From JACVRW01 sp963819635 (GTDB lineage: Bacteria; Actinomycetota; Thermoleophilia; Solirubrobacterales; Thermoleophilaceae), in assembly GCA_963819635.1 (NCBI GenBank), contig CAWFWX010000012.1, positions 186,001 through 250,000 on the forward strand: a DNA stretch of 64,000 nucleotides, given 5' to 3'. Below the pieces are notes generated by a model. It did no database searches. It saw only the letters and a list, made by a program, of their open reading frames with translations, and was not told the DNA's origin. The position numbers and the translations under genes were made by a program. Numbering within the stretch: position 1 is the stretch's first letter; the number at the start of each line of letters is the position of its first letter. Positions 20,074 through 28,384 of the stretch are shown here, in pieces.

Positions 20074-22255
20074 AATCTTGCCGCGGCTCGAAGTGGCGCA
20101 GGCGGAGCGCGTTGCCCACCACCGAGACGCTCGACAGCGCCATGGCCAGGGCCGCGATCAGCGGGTTCAGGAGCCCGGCGGCGGCGAGCGGAAGGGCGGC
20201 GAGGTTGTATGCGAACGCCCAGCCGAGGTTCTGCCTGATGGTCCGGAGCGTCGCGCGGCTCAGCCGGATGGCGTCCGCGGCCGAGCGCAGGTCGCCGGAC
20301 ACGAGCGTCAGGTCCGATGCCTCGATGGCCACGTCCGTCCCCGTGCCGATCGCGAGGCCGAGGTCGGCCTGGGCCAGCGCCGGGGCGTCGTTCACGCCGT
20401 CCCCGGCCATGGCCACAACGCGCCCCTCGTCCTGGAGACCGCGAATCACGTCCGCCTTCTGCGCCGGCGCCACCTCGGCGATCACGTCGTCGACCCCCAC
20501 CTGGGCGGCAACCGCCCGCGCGGTCGTCTCGTTGTCCCCGGTGAGGAGGATGGGATCGAGGCCCAGCTCCCGCAGGGCCGCCACCGCGTCCGCCGAGGTC
20601 CGCTTCGGCGTATCCGCGACGACGAGCACGCCACGCACCTCGCCGTCCCACGCGGCCAGCACGGCGGTGCGGCCCTGCTGCTCCGCGCCGCGGCGTGCCT
20701 CGTCGAGCTCGGCGGGAATCGCCAGGCCCCGCCCGGCGATCAGCGTCGGATGCCCGACCTGGACGGCGCGCCCGTCGACCATTCCCTCCACACCGGCGCC
20801 GTCACGGCTGGCGAAGGCGTCGACGGGCGGGAGCGCGCCGAGCTCGGCGCGCGCGGCGCGCGCCACCGCCTGGCCGATCGGATGCTCGGACGCGTCCTCG
20901 AGCGCACCGGCCATGCGGAGGAGCTCGCCGCGGCTCGTGCCCGCCGCGGGCGTCACCTCGGCGACGCTCATCCTGCCGGTTGTGACGGTGCCGGTCTTGT
21001 CGAGCACGATCGTGTCGACCCTGCGCGTGGACTCGAGGATCTCCGGCCCCCTGATCAGGATGCCGAGCTGCGCGCCGCGCCCCGTCCCGACGAGGAGGGC
21101 GGTCGGCGTGGCGAGCCCGAGCGCACAGGGGCAGGCGATGATGAGCACGGCCACGGCCTTGCTCAACGCGACCGAGGCGCCGTCGCCGGCGAGCAGCCAG
21201 GCGGCGAGCGTCGCGAGCGCGAGCACGATCACGATCGGCACGAATACGGCCGAGACGCGGTCGGCGAGCCGCTGCACGGGTGCCTTGCCGGACTGCGCCT
21301 CGGAGACCAGCCTCGCGATCTGCGCGAGCGCGGTATCCGCTCCGACCCTCGTGGCCCGCACCACGAGCCGCCCACCCGCGTTCAGCGTGGCTCCCACGAC
21401 CGCGTCGCCCGGCCGCTTCTCGACCGGCGCGGACTCGCCGGTGATGAGCGACTGGTCCACGGCGCTCGCGCCTTCATCGACGATCCCGTCGGTGGCCACC
21501 TTCTCGCCCGGGCGGACGACGAAGCGGTCGCCCGCCCGGAGTGCGTCGATAGGCACCCGCCGCTCGATGCCGGCCTCGTCCAGGAGGGCGACGTCCTTCG
21601 CCCCGAGCTCGAGCAGCGCGGCCACCGCCGCGCCGGCGCGGCGCTTCGCGCGGGCCTCGAGGTAGCGCCCCGCCAGGATCGCAACGGTGATGCCGGACGC
21701 GACTTCGAAGTAGACGTCCTCGGAGCCGTCGACGAAGAGCGCGTACAGCGACCAGAGCCAAGCGGCGCCGACGCCGAGCGAAATCAGCGTGTCCATCGTC
21801 GCGGCGCCGTGCCGCGCGCTCGCCCACGCTTCCCGGTGGAACGGCCACGCGCCCCAGACGACGACGGGGGTCGCGAGCAGGAGGGCGACCCACCTCCAGC
21901 CGCCGAACTGGAGCGCGGGGATCATCGATAGGGCCAGCACGGGGACGGTCAGCGCCGCGGACACGGCGAGTCGCCGGCCGAGCGGTGCGGTCGAGTCGTC
22001 CTCGCCGTGCGGCTCGGCGGCCGCCCGCGGCGGCAGCGCGCGGTAGCCCGCCCGCTCGACCGCTCTGGCGAGGTCGTCGGGCTTCGCGCTGCCGGGCTCG
22101 AGCTCGACGGTGGCGCGCTCGGTGGCGAAGTTGACGGTCGCCGAGACGCCATCGAGCCTGTTGAGGCTGCGCTCCACGCGGTTCGCGCACGACGCGCAGG
22201 TCATGCCCTTGATCGGCACCTCGAGGCGGTCGCGGTCCGTCGTCGGCGTAGCCAT
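20069..22255 (-). CDS. copA: Copper-exporting P1B-type ATPase
   Basis: Intact 728-residue Cu(+) efflux pump. Soluble N-terminal HMA domain with GMTCASC at 17-23; eight membrane helices; actuator TGES at 272-275; transmembrane metal site CPC at 375-377; phosphorylation motif DKTGT at 419-423; nucleotide domain with SEHPIG near 463; hinge GDGVNDAP near 616. It lies six bases downstream of csoR, so both share the CsoR-controlled promoter. Copper rather than another soft metal is supported by CPC and the CsoR partner. ATG 22255 is fixed by the HMA domain. Confidence 0.95.
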   Translation of the reverse strand: MATPTTDRDRLEVPIKGMTCASCANRVERSLNRLDGVSATVNFATERATVELEPGSAKPDDLARAVERAGYRALPPRAAAEPHGEDDSTAPLGRRLAVSAALTVPVLALSMIPALQFGGWRWVALLLATPVVVWGAWPFHREAWASARHGAATMDTLISLGVGAAWLWSLYALFVDGSEDVYFEVASGITVAILAGRYLEARAKRRAGAAVAALLELGAKDVALLDEAGIERRVPIDALRAGDRFVVRPGEKVATDGIVDEGASAVDQSLITGESAPVEKRPGDAVVGATLNAGGRLVVRATRVGADTALAQIARLVSEAQSGKAPVQRLADRVSAVFVPIVIVLALATLAAWLLAGDGASVALSKAVAVLIIACPCALGLATPTALLVGTGRGAQLGILIRGPEILESTRRVDTIVLDKTGTVTTGRMSVAEVTPAAGTSRGELLRMAGALEDASEHPIGQAVARAARAELGALPPVDAFASRDGAGVEGMVDGRAVQVGHPTLIAGRGLAIPAELDEARRGAEQQGRTAVLAAWDGEVRGVLVVADTPKRTSADAVAALRELGLDPILLTGDNETTARAVAAQVGVDDVIAEVAPAQKADVIRGLQDEGRVVAMAGDGVNDAPALAQADLGLAIGTGTDVAIEASDLTLVSGDLRSAADAIRLSRATLRTIRQNLGWAFAYNLAALPLAAAGLLNPLIAALAMALSSVSVVGNALRLRHFEPRQDF

Positions 22256-22261
22256 CTCGAT

Positions 22262-22549
22262 CTAGCCGCGGCGCATCAGGCGCGCCACCGCGGCCATCAT
22301 CTCCTCGACGTTCTCTTCCGGCGTGTCGGCCGCCGCGCCGTGCACCACGCAGTGCTCGGCATGGTCGGTGAGGAGCCCGAGTGCGACCTTGTCGAGCGCG
22401 GCCTGGATGGCGGCGATCTGAGTCAGGACGTCGATGCAGTAGCGGTCGTCCTCGACCATGCGCTGGACGCCTCGGACCTGGCCCTCGAGCCGCCTGAGCC
22501 GTTTGAGCAGCTGATCCTTCTCGGCGCTGTAGCCGCGTGTCGCAGACAT
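22262..22549 (-). CDS. csoR: CsoR-family copper-sensing repressor
   Basis: All-helical 95-residue repressor. The Cu(I)-binding triad is Cys38 (RYCIDVLTQ), His63 (LLTDH) and Cys67 (AEHC), with the conserved basic face RLRRLEGQVRGVQRM. Apo-CsoR binds DNA and copper releases it, de-repressing csoR-copA. The operator palindrome starts at the ATG itself, so the mRNA is probably leaderless or nearly so. Confidence 0.93.
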   Translation of the reverse strand: MSATRGYSAEKDQLLKRLRRLEGQVRGVQRMVEDDRYCIDVLTQIAAIQAALDKVALGLLTDHAEHCVVHGAAADTPEENVEEMMAAVARLMRRG

Positions 22550-22565
22550 ACCCCCAGAGGGTATA
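22548..22565. promoter_or_regulatory. CsoR operator
   Basis: ATACCCCCAGAGGGTATA is a near-perfect palindrome of the known CsoR-box type (TACCCC...GGGTA). It overlaps the csoR start codon and abuts the terminal repeat of the element at 22565-22660. Confidence 0.75.
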
Positions 22566-22660
22566 CGAACGACGGCGCGCCGGGGTCAGACCCCGTGATG
22601 GCTGGCCGCGCCGCGTAGCCGCAGACGAGGGTCTGACCCCCCCGCAATGCCGTCGTTCGT
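22565..22660. repeat. Nested-palindrome intergenic element, 96 bp
   Basis: Outer 12-bp inverted repeat ACGAACGACGGC (22565-22576) / GCCGTCGTTCGT (22649-22660); inside, two self-palindromic blocks that also pair with each other, GGGGTCAGACCCC (22582-22594) and GGGTCTGACCC (22629-22639). The outer termini are the same as those of the tandem array at 62611-63045. It lies between the divergent csoR and LPG-synthase-like genes. It resembles a MITE/REP-type element; no coding content. Confidence 0.7.
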
Positions 22661-22685
22661 CAGGCGCACGTAGCCTGGAGTTCAA

Positions 22686-23735
22686 ATGCCCGAACCCACG
22701 GAGCAGACCCCCGCAGTCTCCATGCCGGACGAGTTCCAGCCGCGCCGGCTCGTGCGGCGCACGGTCCAGATCGTCGCGGTGCTGGCGGTCGCCGGGCTTG
22801 TGCTCCTGCTGGCGCCGGGACTCGGGCACGTCCGCCACCTGCTGGAGCACGCCGAGCCCGAGTGGGTGGCGCTCGCGGTGGCGTTCGAGGCGCTCTCCTG
22901 CGTGTCGTACGTGCTCATGTTCCGGCCGGTCTTCTGCCAGATGATGCCCTGGCGCACGAGCTGGGAGATCGGCCTGTCGGAGCTCGGCGCCGGCTCGATC
23001 GTGCCGGCGAGCGGCGCGGGCGGCCTCGCGCTCGGCGCCTGGATCCTGAGCGAGGGCGGCATGCCCGCCGAGCAGATCGCCAGGCGGTCGGTGGCCTTCT
23101 TCCTCATCAAGAGCTCGGTGAACTTCGTCGCCGTGGCGGTGCTTGGCACCGTCATGGCGCTGGGCCTGGTGGGGCCGGAGCTCTCGCTCTGGCTCACCCT
23201 GCTGCCCGCGGCGGGGGCTCTGCTCGTGATCGCGGCGGTGCTGGTCGTGCCCCGCTTCGGCGAGGGCAGGCCCGTGCCGCCGGACGCTCGGCGGACCCGC
23301 CGGGCGGTCCGGGAGGTGCGGAAGGCGCTAGTGGGAGGAACCCGCGAGGCCGTTCAGATGCTGCGCTCCCGCAACTCGCTCGTGATCGCCGGCGCGATCG
23401 GCTACTGGGCGTGGGACAACGCCGTCCTGTGGGCGACCTTCCATGCCCTCGGCTACTCGCCGCCGGTCACGGTGATCCTGATGGGGTACCTGATCGGGCA
23501 GCTCGGCGGCCTCCTGCCGCTGCCCGGGGGCCTCGGAGGCATCGACGGCGGCCTGATCGGCACGCTGATCGTGTTCGGCGTATCCGCGGCGCCCGCCGCC
23601 GCGGCGGTCCTGCTCTACAGGGTGATCCTCTTCTGGCTGCCCCTGCTCGCGGGTGCCGTGGCCTTCGTCTCGCTCCGCCGGGGACTCAACAGGCCCGACC
23701 GGCCGGAGCTGTGCTGGGTGCCGTCCGCGACCTGA
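22686..23735 (+). CDS. LPG-synthase-type flippase domain membrane protein (UPF0104)
   Basis: Integral membrane protein of 349 residues with eight or nine helices, similar to the transmembrane part of lysylphosphatidylglycerol synthase. Conserved parts include ELGAGSIVPASGAGGLALGAWIL, the helix pair around GYWAWDNAVLWATFHALGY, and GQLGGLLPLPGGLGGIDGGLIG. The soluble aminoacyl-transferase domain is absent, so it is a stand-alone lipid flippase-like protein of unknown cargo. ATG 22686. Divergent from csoR. Confidence 0.85.
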   Translation: MPEPTEQTPAVSMPDEFQPRRLVRRTVQIVAVLAVAGLVLLLAPGLGHVRHLLEHAEPEWVALAVAFEALSCVSYVLMFRPVFCQMMPWRTSWEIGLSELGAGSIVPASGAGGLALGAWILSEGGMPAEQIARRSVAFFLIKSSVNFVAVAVLGTVMALGLVGPELSLWLTLLPAAGALLVIAAVLVVPRFGEGRPVPPDARRTRRAVREVRKALVGGTREAVQMLRSRNSLVIAGAIGYWAWDNAVLWATFHALGYSPPVTVILMGYLIGQLGGLLPLPGGLGGIDGGLIGTLIVFGVSAAPAAAAVLLYRVILFWLPLLAGAVAFVSLRRGLNRPDRPELCWVPSAT

Positions 23736-23760
23736 TGCGCTGCGTAGGCTGTGTGGCCCC

Positions 23761-24042
23761 ATGACCTACGTGATTGCCGGCAGCTGCATCAAGGACGACT
23801 CCTGCATCGAGGTGTGTCCGGTTGACTGCATCCACCCGAAGCCCGGGGCCCCCGATTTCGAGACCGCGGAGCAGCTCTACATCGACCCCGAGGTGTGCAT
23901 CGACTGCGACGCCTGCGTGGAGGCCTGTCCCGTGGACGCGATCTTCGCCGACTTCGAGGTGCCCGAGAAGTTCGCATACGCGCTGGAGCTGAACGCCGAG
24001 TTCTTCGCCGAGAAGGACACCGCGGCGCGGACCGCAGCCTGA
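23761..24042 (+). CDS. Ferredoxin with two Fe-S cluster motifs
   Basis: Soluble 93-residue ferredoxin. The first cluster motif reads CIKDDSCIEVCPVDC, the second CIDCDACVEACPVD. The first has C-x5-C-x3-C spacing as in 7Fe ferredoxins (3Fe-4S plus 4Fe-4S). It should carry low-potential electrons to oxygenases or reductases. It overlaps the next gene, a ferredoxin reductase, as TGATG, so the pair forms one electron-transfer module. Confidence 0.93.
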   Translation: MTYVIAGSCIKDDSCIEVCPVDCIHPKPGAPDFETAEQLYIDPEVCIDCDACVEACPVDAIFADFEVPEKFAYALELNAEFFAEKDTAARTAA

Positions 24043-25427
24043 TGGCGAGCGCCCGGCATCGCGTCGCCATCGTGGGCGCCGGTCCGGCGGGCGCGTTCGC
24101 CGCGGATCGGCTGCTGCGCGCGCGCGGCGACGTGGAGATCGACCTGCTCGAGCGCCTGCCGACCCCCTGGGGCCTCCTGCGCGCCGGGGTCGCGCCCGAC
24201 CATCAGGAGATCAAGCGGCTCGACGCCACCTTCGAGCGGCAGACGCTCGAGCGGGGCTGCCGCTTCTTCGGCAACGTCGCGGTGGGCGATGACATCTCGC
24301 ACGAGGAGCTCATGCGCCACTACACGGCCGTGATCTACGCGACCGGCGCCCAGACCGACAAGTCGCTCGGGATCCCGGGCGAGGACCTCCCCGGAAGCTG
24401 GCCCGCCACCGAGTTCGTGGCCTGGTACAACGGCCACCCCGACTACAGGGAGCTCGAGTTCGACCTCTCGCACCCGCGCGCGGTCGTGATCGGGAACGGC
24501 AACGTGGCGGCCGACGTGACCCGGATGCTGACGCTGAGCCCCGAGGAGCTGGCGCGCACCGACGTGGCGGACCACGCGCTCGAGGCGCTCAGGGACAGCC
24601 GGATCGAGGAGGTCGTCGTGCTCGGCCGGCGCGGTCCCGCGCAGGCCGCCTTCACGAGCGCCGAGCTGCGCGAGCTCGGCCGGCTGGACGGCGTCGACCT
24701 GCGCGTCGATCCCGGGGAGGTCGAGCTCGATCCGCTCTCGGAGCGCTGGCTCGCCGAGCAGGGCACGTTCACCGCGCGCAAGAACGTCGCGCTGCTGAGG
24801 GAGTTCGCGGCGGAGCCGGCGAGCACCGGGTCGCGCCGGGCGATCGTGCTGCGCTTCCTCCGCTCACCGGCGGAGATCCGCGGGGCGGGCGGCGTGGAGG
24901 CGATCGACGTGACGCGCAACGAGATCGTCGAGGCCGACGACGGGCTGCTGCGCCCGCGGACGGTCGAGGACGCGCCCGAGACGATCGAGTGCGGCCTCGT
25001 GCTGCGCTCGGTCGGCTACAGGGCGGTGCCGCTGCCGGGCGTGCCCTTCGACGAGCGCAGCTTCATCCTCCCGAACGACGGCGGCAGGGTGCTGGCGCCG
25101 GACGGCGAGCCGCTGCCGGGCGTCTACGCGGTGGGCTGGATCAAGCGCGGCCCGACCGGGATCCTCGGGACGAACAAGCGCGACGCGGAGGAGACGGTGG
25201 CGCGCGTAGCCGAGGACCTCGCGTCCGGAGCGCTGCCGGGCCCACCGAACGCGGATCGCGAGCAGCTCGACCGGCTGCTCGCGGAGCGCACCCAGGAGCT
25301 CGTCACGAGCGAGGGCTGGCGGGCGATCGATGCCGACGAGCTCCGCAGGGGCGAGGAGGCCGAGCGGCCGCGGGTCAAGCTGAGCTCGCGGGACGAGCTC
25401 CTGGCCGCCGCCCGCTCCGTCAGGTAG
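24042..25427 (+). CDS. Ferredoxin-NADP(+) reductase, FprA/adrenodoxin-reductase type
   Basis: Intact 461-residue flavoprotein. FAD-binding GxGxxG in VAIVGAGPAGAFAADRLL at residues 8-25; PTPWGLLRAGVAPDHQEIK, a family hallmark; NADP-binding VIGNGNVAADVTRML near 145-160 and VLGRRGPAQAAFTSAELREL; C-terminal GWIKRGPTGILGTNKRDAEETV. It passes electrons between NADPH and the ferredoxin encoded immediately upstream. The last eight bases overlap the convergent lysyl-oxidase-like gene. Confidence 0.93.
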   Translation: MASARHRVAIVGAGPAGAFAADRLLRARGDVEIDLLERLPTPWGLLRAGVAPDHQEIKRLDATFERQTLERGCRFFGNVAVGDDISHEELMRHYTAVIYATGAQTDKSLGIPGEDLPGSWPATEFVAWYNGHPDYRELEFDLSHPRAVVIGNGNVAADVTRMLTLSPEELARTDVADHALEALRDSRIEEVVVLGRRGPAQAAFTSAELRELGRLDGVDLRVDPGEVELDPLSERWLAEQGTFTARKNVALLREFAAEPASTGSRRAIVLRFLRSPAEIRGAGGVEAIDVTRNEIVEADDGLLRPRTVEDAPETIECGLVLRSVGYRAVPLPGVPFDERSFILPNDGGRVLAPDGEPLPGVYAVGWIKRGPTGILGTNKRDAEETVARVAEDLASGALPGPPNADREQLDRLLAERTQELVTSEGWRAIDADELRRGEEAERPRVKLSSRDELLAAARSVR

Positions 25428-26244
25428 CCCCGCAGCGGGCGGAGCCGGGGCAGGCCCTCAGCACGCGCACCATGGGCCGGCCGCCGCGACGGCGCAGCTG
25501 GATCAGGAGCGAGGCGGAGTTGTTCGAATAGTCGAGCTCCCGCAGGCGGCGGTCGGCGTTCGCCGTGTGCGACAGCACATAGCGGCCGGCGCGGAGCCCC
25601 CTCAGCGGCAGGTACTGGCCCTCGAGGTTGGCCTGGTAGTTGTCGCCATAGCCGACCGAGATGCCCTCCTGGATGCCGAGCAGCTCGGGGTGCTCGAGGC
25701 CGCAGCGACCGGTGTAGATCGGCCGCTCCGGGACATCCGGAGGCCTCGCTCCCGTGATGGCGTAGCGGTCGCCCAGGCAGAAGCCGGTCTTCCGGTCGCG
25801 CACCGCGACCGCGCGCTGTCCCGCGCGGCGGAGCTCGTAGCGGTCGAAGCCGAGCAGGTGCCAGTGCCGGTGGTCCGGGGAGACCACGTAGCGCACCTTG
25901 CCCACACCCGCCACGACCTCCTTCGGGGCGCCGTCGCGCTCAATCAGCTGGTCGGCCACCATCGTCGCGGTGTCGGGGCCCGAACGGTGGGCATCGATGA
26001 TCAGCGGGCCGTCGCCCACGTTCTCGACGGACGAGCTGAAGCCGAGCACGTGGACCGGTCGCCCGCCGGACTGGATGCGCGTGATCACGAGGTCGGCCGG
26101 CGTGACCTGGTCCAGGTCCGGCAGCCGCTCGGAGCCGGCGAGGGCCGAGGGCGCTCGGGCCGTGCCCGCGAGCGTGGCCGCGGCAACGCCGAGGGCGAGC
26201 AGCACCGGCACGACGCGCAGCGCGATCACTCTCGTGACCATCAC
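25420..26244 (-). CDS. Lysyl-oxidase-like copper protein, exported
   Basis: 274 residues: N-terminal signal (ALRVVPVLLALGVAAATLAGTARA) and a lysyl-oxidase domain. The copper site HRHWH is at 125-129; Lys152 in KTGFCLGD and Tyr199/203 in SVGYGDNYQANLEGQYLPL match the residues that form the lysine tyrosylquinone cofactor in animal enzymes; DYSNN at 238-242 matches the conserved C-terminal strand. It would oxidise primary amines extracellularly. A GTG at 26244 precedes ATG at 26241; either could start. It follows the second VWA gene by seven bases, so it is the last gene of the MoxR operon. Activity is inferred, not shown. Confidence 0.82.
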   Translation of the reverse strand: MMVTRVIALRVVPVLLALGVAAATLAGTARAPSALAGSERLPDLDQVTPADLVITRIQSGGRPVHVLGFSSSVENVGDGPLIIDAHRSGPDTATMVADQLIERDGAPKEVVAGVGKVRYVVSPDHRHWHLLGFDRYELRRAGQRAVAVRDRKTGFCLGDRYAITGARPPDVPERPIYTGRCGLEHPELLGIQEGISVGYGDNYQANLEGQYLPLRGLRAGRYVLSHTANADRRLRELDYSNNSASLLIQLRRRGGRPMVRVLRACPGSARCGAT

Positions 26245-26251
26245 GACGAGC

Positions 26252-27199
26252 CTAGGGCAGCCGGCGGAACCAGTGCAGCGATAGCGCGCCGCCGGCGAGG
26301 AGCAGGAGCGCTCCGCCGCCGGCGAACGCGGCGCTCACGCTCCGCTCTTCGTCGCGCTTGCCGACCTGCGAGCCGAGGCGCTCGTAGACCTCGCTCAGCT
26401 CGGGGCTGTCGTCCGCCTCGAAGTAGCGCCCTCCGGACGCGGCCGCGAGCCTGCGCAGCGTCTCCCGGTCCGGCGGCACGGCACGCCGCCTCGTCCCAGA
26501 CGGAGTCTCCACCTCGATGGTCCCGCTGTCGGTTCCGAGTGCGACGGTGTAGATGGGGATGTCGTGGCGGGCGGCCTCGTCGGCCAGCGGGAGCGGCTCT
26601 CGGCCGTGCGTGGACGTCCCGTCCGAGAGCAGGACTATCGCCGCCGGCGCGCTGCGGCCGCCCTTTCGCTCGACCAGCCCGAGCGCGCCGGCGAGCGCCT
26701 CACCGGTCGCTGTGCCGCCGCTCGGCCGCAGCCGCTCGAGCGCGTTGCGCACCGCGGCGCGGTCCCTCGAGGGCGGCTCCATCGAGCGGATCGCGTGATT
26801 GAAGACGACCCCGCCGACCCGCACCTCGCTCGGAACGTCGTCGAGGAAGCGCAGACCGGCCTCGCGCGCCGCGACCAGTCGGGACGGCGCCACGTCCGTG
26901 GCCTGCATCGAGCCCGAGGTATCGGTGACCAGGACGATCGATGCGCGCTCGTCCGGCACCGCGACCGTGATCTCCGGGCGCGCCACGGCCAGCGCCAAGC
27001 CGGCCAGCGCCAGCGCGTACAGGGCGTAGGGCGCGTGCCGGCGCCACCCGGGCCGCCGTGGCGCGACCGACGGCAGCACCGGCGCCGGCGCGAACGCGGT
27101 CACCGCGCGCTCCGCGCGGCGCGCGTGTGCGCGGTAGGCGAGCCCGGCCAGCGGCAGCACCAGCAGGGCGAGGAGGAGCAGTGGCGACTCGAAGCTCAT
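26252..27199 (-). CDS. VWA-domain membrane protein (BatA-like), second copy
   Basis: 315 residues: N-terminal helix SPLLLLALLVLPLAGLAY, a second helix near 58-72, a von Willebrand A domain with MIDAS DTSGSMQATD near 93-102 and T in GGTATGEALAG, LLSDG near 186, and a C-terminal helix (AFAGGGALLLLAGGALSL). Typical partner of MoxR AAA ATPases and DUF58 proteins. It is clearly paralogous to the gene at 28385-29347 (MSFESPLLLL versus SFASPLLLL). It is separated from HtrA upstream by seven bases. Confidence 0.88.
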   Translation of the reverse strand: MSFESPLLLLALLVLPLAGLAYRAHARRAERAVTAFAPAPVLPSVAPRRPGWRRHAPYALYALALAGLALAVARPEITVAVPDERASIVLVTDTSGSMQATDVAPSRLVAAREAGLRFLDDVPSEVRVGGVVFNHAIRSMEPPSRDRAAVRNALERLRPSGGTATGEALAGALGLVERKGGRSAPAAIVLLSDGTSTHGREPLPLADEAARHDIPIYTVALGTDSGTIEVETPSGTRRRAVPPDRETLRRLAAASGGRYFEADDSPELSEVYERLGSQVGKRDEERSVSAAFAGGGALLLLAGGALSLHWFRRLP

Positions 27200-27206
27200 C
27201 GGGCCC

Positions 27207-28370
27207 CTAGGGCGTGACTGGGCGCTTGCCCAGCTCCACGTCGATCCGCTCGCGCCGGCCGTCGCGCTCGACCTCGACCGTGACCGTGTCGCCCGGCTCG
27301 TGGCCGTCCAGCGCGTCGGTCACGTCGCCCGGCTCACTGACGGCCTGGCCGTCGATGCCGACGACGCGGTCACCGGTCCTAAGTCCGCTGTCCGCGGCCG
27401 GCCCGCCGGGCGCGACGCCCTGGACCTCGACGCCGCTCGCACCCGCCGCCGTCGTGACGCCGAGGTAGGGCCGCTCGATCGTCTCGCCGCGCTCGAGCCG
27501 TGGCACGACCTCGCGCACCGTGTTGGCCGGCACCGCGAAGCCCACGCCCACGTTCCCGCTCGCGCCCGCCGTCGCGATCTGCGAGTTCACGCCCACCACC
27601 CTGCCGCGCGTGTCCACGAGCGGGCCACCCGAGTTGCCGGGATTGATGGCGGCGTCCGTCTGGATCACCTCGTCGATCGAGAAACCGTTCGGCGACTCGA
27701 TCTCCCGGCCCAGCCCGGACACGATTCCGGCGGTTGCCGTGCGGTCGAGCCCGAACGGATGGCCGATCGCGACGACGTCGTCGCCGACCCGCACGGCGTC
27801 CGAGTCGGCGAGCGCCAGCGGCCGGAGCGTGCCCGCCCGCGAGGGGTCGACTCGCAGCACCGCGAGGTCGGTCGACGGGTCGCTGCCGAGGACGCGCGCC
27901 GGGATGGCGGAACGCGAGTCGCCGAAGCGCACGGTCGCGGTGTCCGACTCCCCGACCACGTGCGCGTTCGTCACGATCGTTCCGTTCTCGTCGATCACGA
28001 AGCCGGTGCCGGAGCCGCCGCCCACCTGGACCGCCACGACCCCGTCCGCGACGGCGGCGTAGACGCGTCCGGCGTCGGTCGCGGGGGCGGGCCCGCCACC
28101 CGCCGCGGCGAGCGGCGCGGCCGACCCCCGTGACCCGGGCTCCGACCCCGTCAGGTCACCGATCGCCACGCCGCCGGCGACCAGCAGCGCACCCGCGAGC
28201 GCCGCGGCGATCGCCGTGCGAACCTGCCCGCGCCTCGGGCGAGGCCCCAGACCCGTCGCCGGCTCCGCGGCGGCATGCGGGCGCTCCGCGGGCGGCCGCG
28301 GCGGCGCGGCCCACTCGTGCGTCGCCCGCCGGCCGTTCTGACCGCTCCAGAGGCGCGTGCTTTCCGGCAT
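27207..28370 (-). CDS. HtrA/DegP-type serine protease with PDZ domain
   Basis: 387 residues: a cytoplasmic proline-rich N-terminus, one membrane helix (about 50-70), a trypsin-like domain with His137 (TNAHVV), Asp168 (PSTDLAVL) and Ser247 (NPGNSGGPL), then a C-terminal PDZ domain (PYLGVTTAAG to the end). It would be anchored with its active domain outside the membrane, degrading or chaperoning misfolded proteins. An ATG at 28388 overlaps the previous stop, but ATG 28370 follows AAGGAG at proper spacing and is preferred. It is inserted between two VWA paralogues in the operon. Confidence 0.9.
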   Translation of the reverse strand: MPESTRLWSGQNGRRATHEWAAPPRPPAERPHAAAEPATGLGPRPRRGQVRTAIAAALAGALLVAGGVAIGDLTGSEPGSRGSAAPLAAAGGGPAPATDAGRVYAAVADGVVAVQVGGGSGTGFVIDENGTIVTNAHVVGESDTATVRFGDSRSAIPARVLGSDPSTDLAVLRVDPSRAGTLRPLALADSDAVRVGDDVVAIGHPFGLDRTATAGIVSGLGREIESPNGFSIDEVIQTDAAINPGNSGGPLVDTRGRVVGVNSQIATAGASGNVGVGFAVPANTVREVVPRLERGETIERPYLGVTTAAGASGVEVQGVAPGGPAADSGLRTGDRVVGIDGQAVSEPGDVTDALDGHEPGDTVTVEVERDGRRERIDVELGKRPVTP

Positions 28371-28384
28371 CTCGCCGTCTCCTT

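Noticed and set aside
20063..21931. Plus-strand 620-codon frame opposite copA
   Set aside because: copA is intact with all catalytic motifs on the minus strand; the antisense product has only low-complexity His/Arg/Glu runs.
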